Shown: one piece after another, positions 61,017-64,000 of the stretch
How positions within the stretch are numbered: position 1 is the first letter of the stretch
Layout: the number at the start of each line of letters is the position of its first letter
NCBI RefSeq assembly: GCF_002750855.1
Contig: NZ_NWUC01000003.1
Location: 405,852-469,851, forward strand
Direction of reading: 5' to 3'
DNA length: 64,000 nucleotides
Source: Neopararhizobium haloflavum
GTDB taxonomy: Bacteria; Pseudomonadota; Alphaproteobacteria; Rhizobiales; Rhizobiaceae
Translations under genes and position numbers: made by a program
Notes under the pieces: model-generated
The model's database searches: none
Seen by the model: the letters and a program-made list of their open reading frames with translations, nothing else
Told to the model about the DNA's origin: nothing

Positions 61017-62647
61017 TGCTTGGACATGAGCCGATTGCCGGTGTTCCGAACGCAGCTGTCAGCGAATGGCGCGCGCATCTCGTCGGCCGCGCCACGGTCG
61101 ATGCCTTCCGCGTCCGCTTCGAGCCGCTAGAGCTGATGGGATCGGCTACGCTGTCTAGCGGCATGGACAATAAACTCTATGCCGCCACGACGGATTACAT
61201 ATCGCGGCCGACGGACAGGATCGCCAACCGGCTGTTCATCGGCACGGTGCGCAAGGCCATCCGGTTCCAGCGTTCGATTGTTGGGGCAGGCGACTTCCTG
61301 TCCTACACCTTCGGCCTCGGCGAGATGGAGCTGATCAACGCCGAGCAGGACTATGACTACCTGATCCGCGAATACGCCATAGACGGCCGGCGCGTGACGG
61401 TGAAACTCGGCGATGCCAACGGACCATATGACGCCTTCGGGACCATCTTCGACGGGACCGCCACCGGCTGGCACGTCGACGAGGACAGCCTGTTCGTTGA
61501 TCTGCGCGACTTCGGCTATCAGCTGGAAGTGCCGGCCCAGCCGAACACCTATGGCGGGGAAGGGGATACGGACGGTGGCGAGAACATCAAGGGCAAGCGC
61601 AAGCCGCGCGCCTTCGGCTACTGCCGCAATGTGACGCCTGCGTTCCTGGAGCCGCAGAAGCTGCTCTATCAAGTCAATGACGGGCCGGTGGAAGAGATCG
61701 TCGCGGTCTATGCCCGTGGCGTTTCCCTGACCAAGGGCGTGGATCATGCAACCGTTGCCCAGCTGCTGTCCGCTGACGTGGTGGAGGGCCGGTTCGATAC
61801 CTGTGAGGCGGTCGACGGACTCTTTCGTATCTCATTCGCCAATGACGCGGAGAAGGGCGCGATCACCTGCGACGTGCGCGGCGACAAGTCTGGCGGGGTT
61901 TATGTCGAAACGGCGGACCAGATCGTTCGCAGGCTCGCGACAGAGACGGCCGAGGTGGAGCGGCTGCAGGAAAATGCATTCACACGGGTCGCGGCGATGC
62001 AGCCGGCGCCTGTCAATCTCTATATCGGGCCTGATGACGACATCGATGTTGCCGACGCCTGCCGGGCCGTCATGTCGTCGATCGGCGGATGGGTCGGGTT
62101 CCGGCGCAATGGCTATCTTGAAATAGGGGTGCTGCAAGCGCCGGAGGATGGATCGCCGATCGCCTCCTATGACCGCATCGAGATCATCGAGATTATTCGC
62201 CAGCGTCTGCCGGACAATATCGATCCGCCGCCATGGCGCCGCCGTGTCGGCTATGCGCGCAACTGGACGCTTCAGGATGGCGACCTTGCCGGTTCGGTCA
62301 CAGACGAACGCCGGGCCTTCCTGAAAGAGGAGTACCGGGTCGCCGAGGCCAAGGATGATCGGATCAAGACCAATCACCCGCAGGCGCAGGATCCGGACTT
62401 GCTGGAGGCGGCATTCGATGAGGAAGCCGACGCGCTGGATGAAGCGCAGCGCCTCCTTGTTCTCTGGCGCCGCACCCGCTCGCTCTATTCGATCCGGCTG
62501 AAGACGCAGCCGTTCCTGCTCAATCTCGGCGACGTGATCCGCATCACCTATCCCCGCTGGGACTTAGGCGCCGGCAAGTTGCTGCGCGTCGTGTCGCTCG
62601 ACGAGGACAGCGAAGACAATATCGTGGAAGTGGAGGCCTTCGGCTGA
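61016..62647 (+). CDS. Tail tip/hub-like phage protein
   Basis: A 543-residue protein. FVDLRDFGYQLEVPAQPNTY, KGKRKPRAFGYCRNVTPAFL and LYSIRLKTQPFLLNLGDVIR then ITYPRWDLGAGKLLRVVSLD recur in tail-hub proteins that follow the tape measure in rhizobial siphophages. The ATG at 61016 overlaps the previous stop; an earlier in-frame start at 60983 would overlap more. Confidence 0.75.
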   Translation: MLGHEPIAGVPNAAVSEWRAHLVGRATVDAFRVRFEPLELMGSATLSSGMDNKLYAATTDYISRPTDRIANRLFIGTVRKAIRFQRSIVGAGDFLSYTFGLGEMELINAEQDYDYLIREYAIDGRRVTVKLGDANGPYDAFGTIFDGTATGWHVDEDSLFVDLRDFGYQLEVPAQPNTYGGEGDTDGGENIKGKRKPRAFGYCRNVTPAFLEPQKLLYQVNDGPVEEIVAVYARGVSLTKGVDHATVAQLLSADVVEGRFDTCEAVDGLFRISFANDAEKGAITCDVRGDKSGGVYVETADQIVRRLATETAEVERLQENAFTRVAAMQPAPVNLYIGPDDDIDVADACRAVMSSIGGWVGFRRNGYLEIGVLQAPEDGSPIASYDRIEIIEIIRQRLPDNIDPPPWRRRVGYARNWTLQDGDLAGSVTDERRAFLKEEYRVAEAKDDRIKTNHPQAQDPDLLEAAFDEEADALDEAQRLLVLWRRTRSLYSIRLKTQPFLLNLGDVIRITYPRWDLGAGKLLRVVSLDEDSEDNIVEVEAFG

Positions 62648-63414
62648 TGGCAAATGCATGCATGGCCTTCCGCAATCTGGCGGACGGTGCGTTTCTTCGC
62701 GCCTCCAGTGCAGCGCCGTTCCTGCCGGTCCAGCTGCTGACCGATCGGCATGTCGGCCGCAAGTGGCGCTCGACGGGTAACGCGGCAGCACTTTTCATCG
62801 ACCTCGGCGAGGCAACTGCCGTCGACACCGTCGCCCTGATCGGCTGCAGCATGGATGCGACGGGATCGATGCGGGTACGAGCGTCCAACAGCAATTCCGA
62901 GGTCACGTCTGGCGTCGTGGTCGATGAAACCTTCGACGGCCTGTGCGATCCTGAATATGGCTACCAGCTGGGACTTCTCGGAGATGCTACGGCTGCCCGA
63001 TACTGGCGCATCGATCTCGACCAGCCGGGCGCGGACTACATCGAGGCGGGGCGGCTCTATATCGGTGACCGCTACCAGTTCGGCATCAACTTCCAGTATG
63101 GCTGGGAGATCAGGTGGATCGACCGTTCCCGCAAAACGAAAAGCCGGGGCGGGCAGACCTTCATCGACCGCGACAACCAGCATCGGATGTTCAATCTCGG
63201 CTTCGGCTTCCTCCGCCCCGATGAGCGCTATGGCTTCGTTGAGGAACTGGACCGCATCAACGGCGCCCATGAGGACGTGCTCTTCATCGGCGATCCGGCC
63301 GCCGACCATCTCGGCAAGGTCTCGGTCTGGGGCCTGATCGAAGAGGTCTCGCCGGTCTCGCAGCCGTTCTTCCGGCACTTCGCAAAACCCTACACAATCG
63401 AGGAGCGGCTTTAA
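62647..63414 (+). CDS. Tail-tip protein with discoidin-like features
   Basis: A 255-residue protein. Its first half (FIDLGEATAVDTVALIGCSM, TGSMRVRASNSNS, ARYWRIDLDQPGADYIEAGR) has the layout of a coagulation-factor/discoidin carbohydrate-binding domain, and its second half is a conserved phage extension (YGFVEELDRINGAHEDVLFI). It probably takes part in host attachment. Confidence 0.72.
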   Translation: MANACMAFRNLADGAFLRASSAAPFLPVQLLTDRHVGRKWRSTGNAAALFIDLGEATAVDTVALIGCSMDATGSMRVRASNSNSEVTSGVVVDETFDGLCDPEYGYQLGLLGDATAARYWRIDLDQPGADYIEAGRLYIGDRYQFGINFQYGWEIRWIDRSRKTKSRGGQTFIDRDNQHRMFNLGFGFLRPDERYGFVEELDRINGAHEDVLFIGDPAADHLGKVSVWGLIEEVSPVSQPFFRHFAKPYTIEERL

Positions 63415-64000
63415 TGGCCCTGACGATAGCTGATCGTGTCCGCGAGGTCTCGACCTCATCGGGCACTGGAAACATTACGCTTGCCGGCGCTGTGGCCGGC
63501 TATCAGTCATTTTCTGATGCCCTGACCGTGGGCGACACGACCTGGTACTGCATCGTCGGTGGTGGGGAGTGGGAGACGGGCATTGGCACGCTCTCGGCAT
63601 CCGACACGTTGCAGCGGACCACTGTGCTGGAAAGCTCCAACGGCGGCGCTCTGGTGAACTTCCCTGCCGGGTCCAAGGACGTGTTCGTCACGGTGCCGGC
63701 TGCCAGGATGCCAGAGGCTCTGAAAGGAGAGCCCGACGGGTTTGCTGGGTTGGACGAGACAGGCAAGGTGCCGACGGCGCAATTGCCAGCCGCAACCCCC
63801 ATCGCCTCACAAGCCGAAGCAGAAGCCGGCACGAACAACACAAACGTAATGACCCCGCTTCGGACAGCGCAGGCGATTGCGGCTCTTGCTGGCGATGTAG
63901 TGAAAGAGGTGTTCACGTCTTCCGGTACGTTCACGAAGGAAGACGATGATTTTGCCTATTTTGTAGAACTGTGGGGCGGTGGTGGTGGCGGCTATGGATA
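63414..64000 (+). CDS. Tail fibre protein, cut by the window end
   Basis: The first 195 residues of a longer protein. MALTIADRVREVSTSSGTGN then TLAGAVAGYQSFSDALTVGD is a common N-terminal attachment domain of phage fibres. The visible part ends in FTSSGTFTKEDDDFAYFVEL then WGGGGGGYG, the start of a glycine-rich tip domain typical of adhesins that bind surface polysaccharide or protein. The start overlaps the stop of the preceding gene. Confidence 0.88.
   Translation, partial: MALTIADRVREVSTSSGTGNITLAGAVAGYQSFSDALTVGDTTWYCIVGGGEWETGIGTLSASDTLQRTTVLESSNGGALVNFPAGSKDVFVTVPAARMPEALKGEPDGFAGLDETGKVPTAQLPAATPIASQAEAEAGTNNTNVMTPLRTAQAIAALAGDVVKEVFTSSGTFTKEDDDFAYFVELWGGGGGGYG

Larger units (their letters stand above)
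28238..64000. mobile_element. Temperate HK97-like siphophage prophage, right end outside window
   Basis: A continuous set of phage modules fills this span: integrase, leftward accessory operon, repressor/Cro immunity region, DNA modification and replication genes, a NusG-like regulator, packaging, head, connector and non-contractile tail genes, and a truncated fibre gene. No transposase or obvious break is seen in the essential modules. Lysis genes and attR are not in view and should lie to the right. Confidence 0.95.

Overview
The window is about 64 kb of high-GC DNA from an alphaproteobacterium, most likely of the order Hyphomicrobiales (Rhizobiales). This rests on the aroQ-accB-accC-aat cluster, an RNase E with a long acidic insert, a GapR-like DUF2312 protein, an Omp25/31-type porin-like barrel, and the rlmB/tRNA-Tyr/tRNA-Gly neighbourhood. 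Genus cannot be fixed by eye.

Positions 1 to about 28,250 are ordinary chromosome. In order they hold hisI and folE (minus strand); an IscU-like scaffold gene, yidD, a tiny DUF1508 gene and thrS (plus); a Pro/Ala/Glu-rich OmpA-family protein; aroQ-accB-accC-aat (minus); a DsbA-like thioredoxin and an M48 protease; a PLP aminotransferase; rne; an AmiC-like amidase, mrcA and prfB (with its programmed +1 frameshift); nadK, tRNA-Thr, a pssA-like gene, an outer-membrane barrel, csbD, rlmB, and then tRNA-Tyr and tRNA-Gly side by side.

From the 3' end of tRNA-Gly to the right edge, at least 35.7 kb is a temperate HK97-like siphophage genome whose right end lies outside the window. It reads in the classical lambdoid order. 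Integrase, an excisionase candidate and seven small overlapping unknown genes form a leftward operon from a promoter I call PL. A LexA/CI-type S24 repressor and a divergent Cro-like gene follow; the PL and PR promoter-operators are near-identical in sequence and flank the repressor. The rightward early region carries a ParB-like protein, a GapR-like protein, a ParB/MT-A70 adenine methyltransferase fusion, a cupin-like protein, a repeat-containing C5-cytosine methyltransferase and a replication-initiator-like protein with internal 24-nt repeats. A NusG-like protein sits at the early/late border, followed by an HNH nuclease, terminases, portal, ClpP-like protease, capsid, connectors, tail tube, tail chaperones with a lambda-type -1 frameshift, a 1920-residue tape measure with an embedded peptidoglycan hydrolase domain, tail-tip proteins and a tail fibre cut off by the window end.

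Three genes inside the late operon lie on the opposite strand. Each overlaps the 3' end of the plus-strand gene before it by 15-16 bp, and they look like lysogenic-conversion cargo (morons); one encodes a lipoprotein. The best candidates for undescribed biology are the ParB/GapR/ParB-MT-A70/C5-MTase block, the phage NusG-like protein placed just before a series of terminator-like hairpins, and the repeated moron junction architecture.
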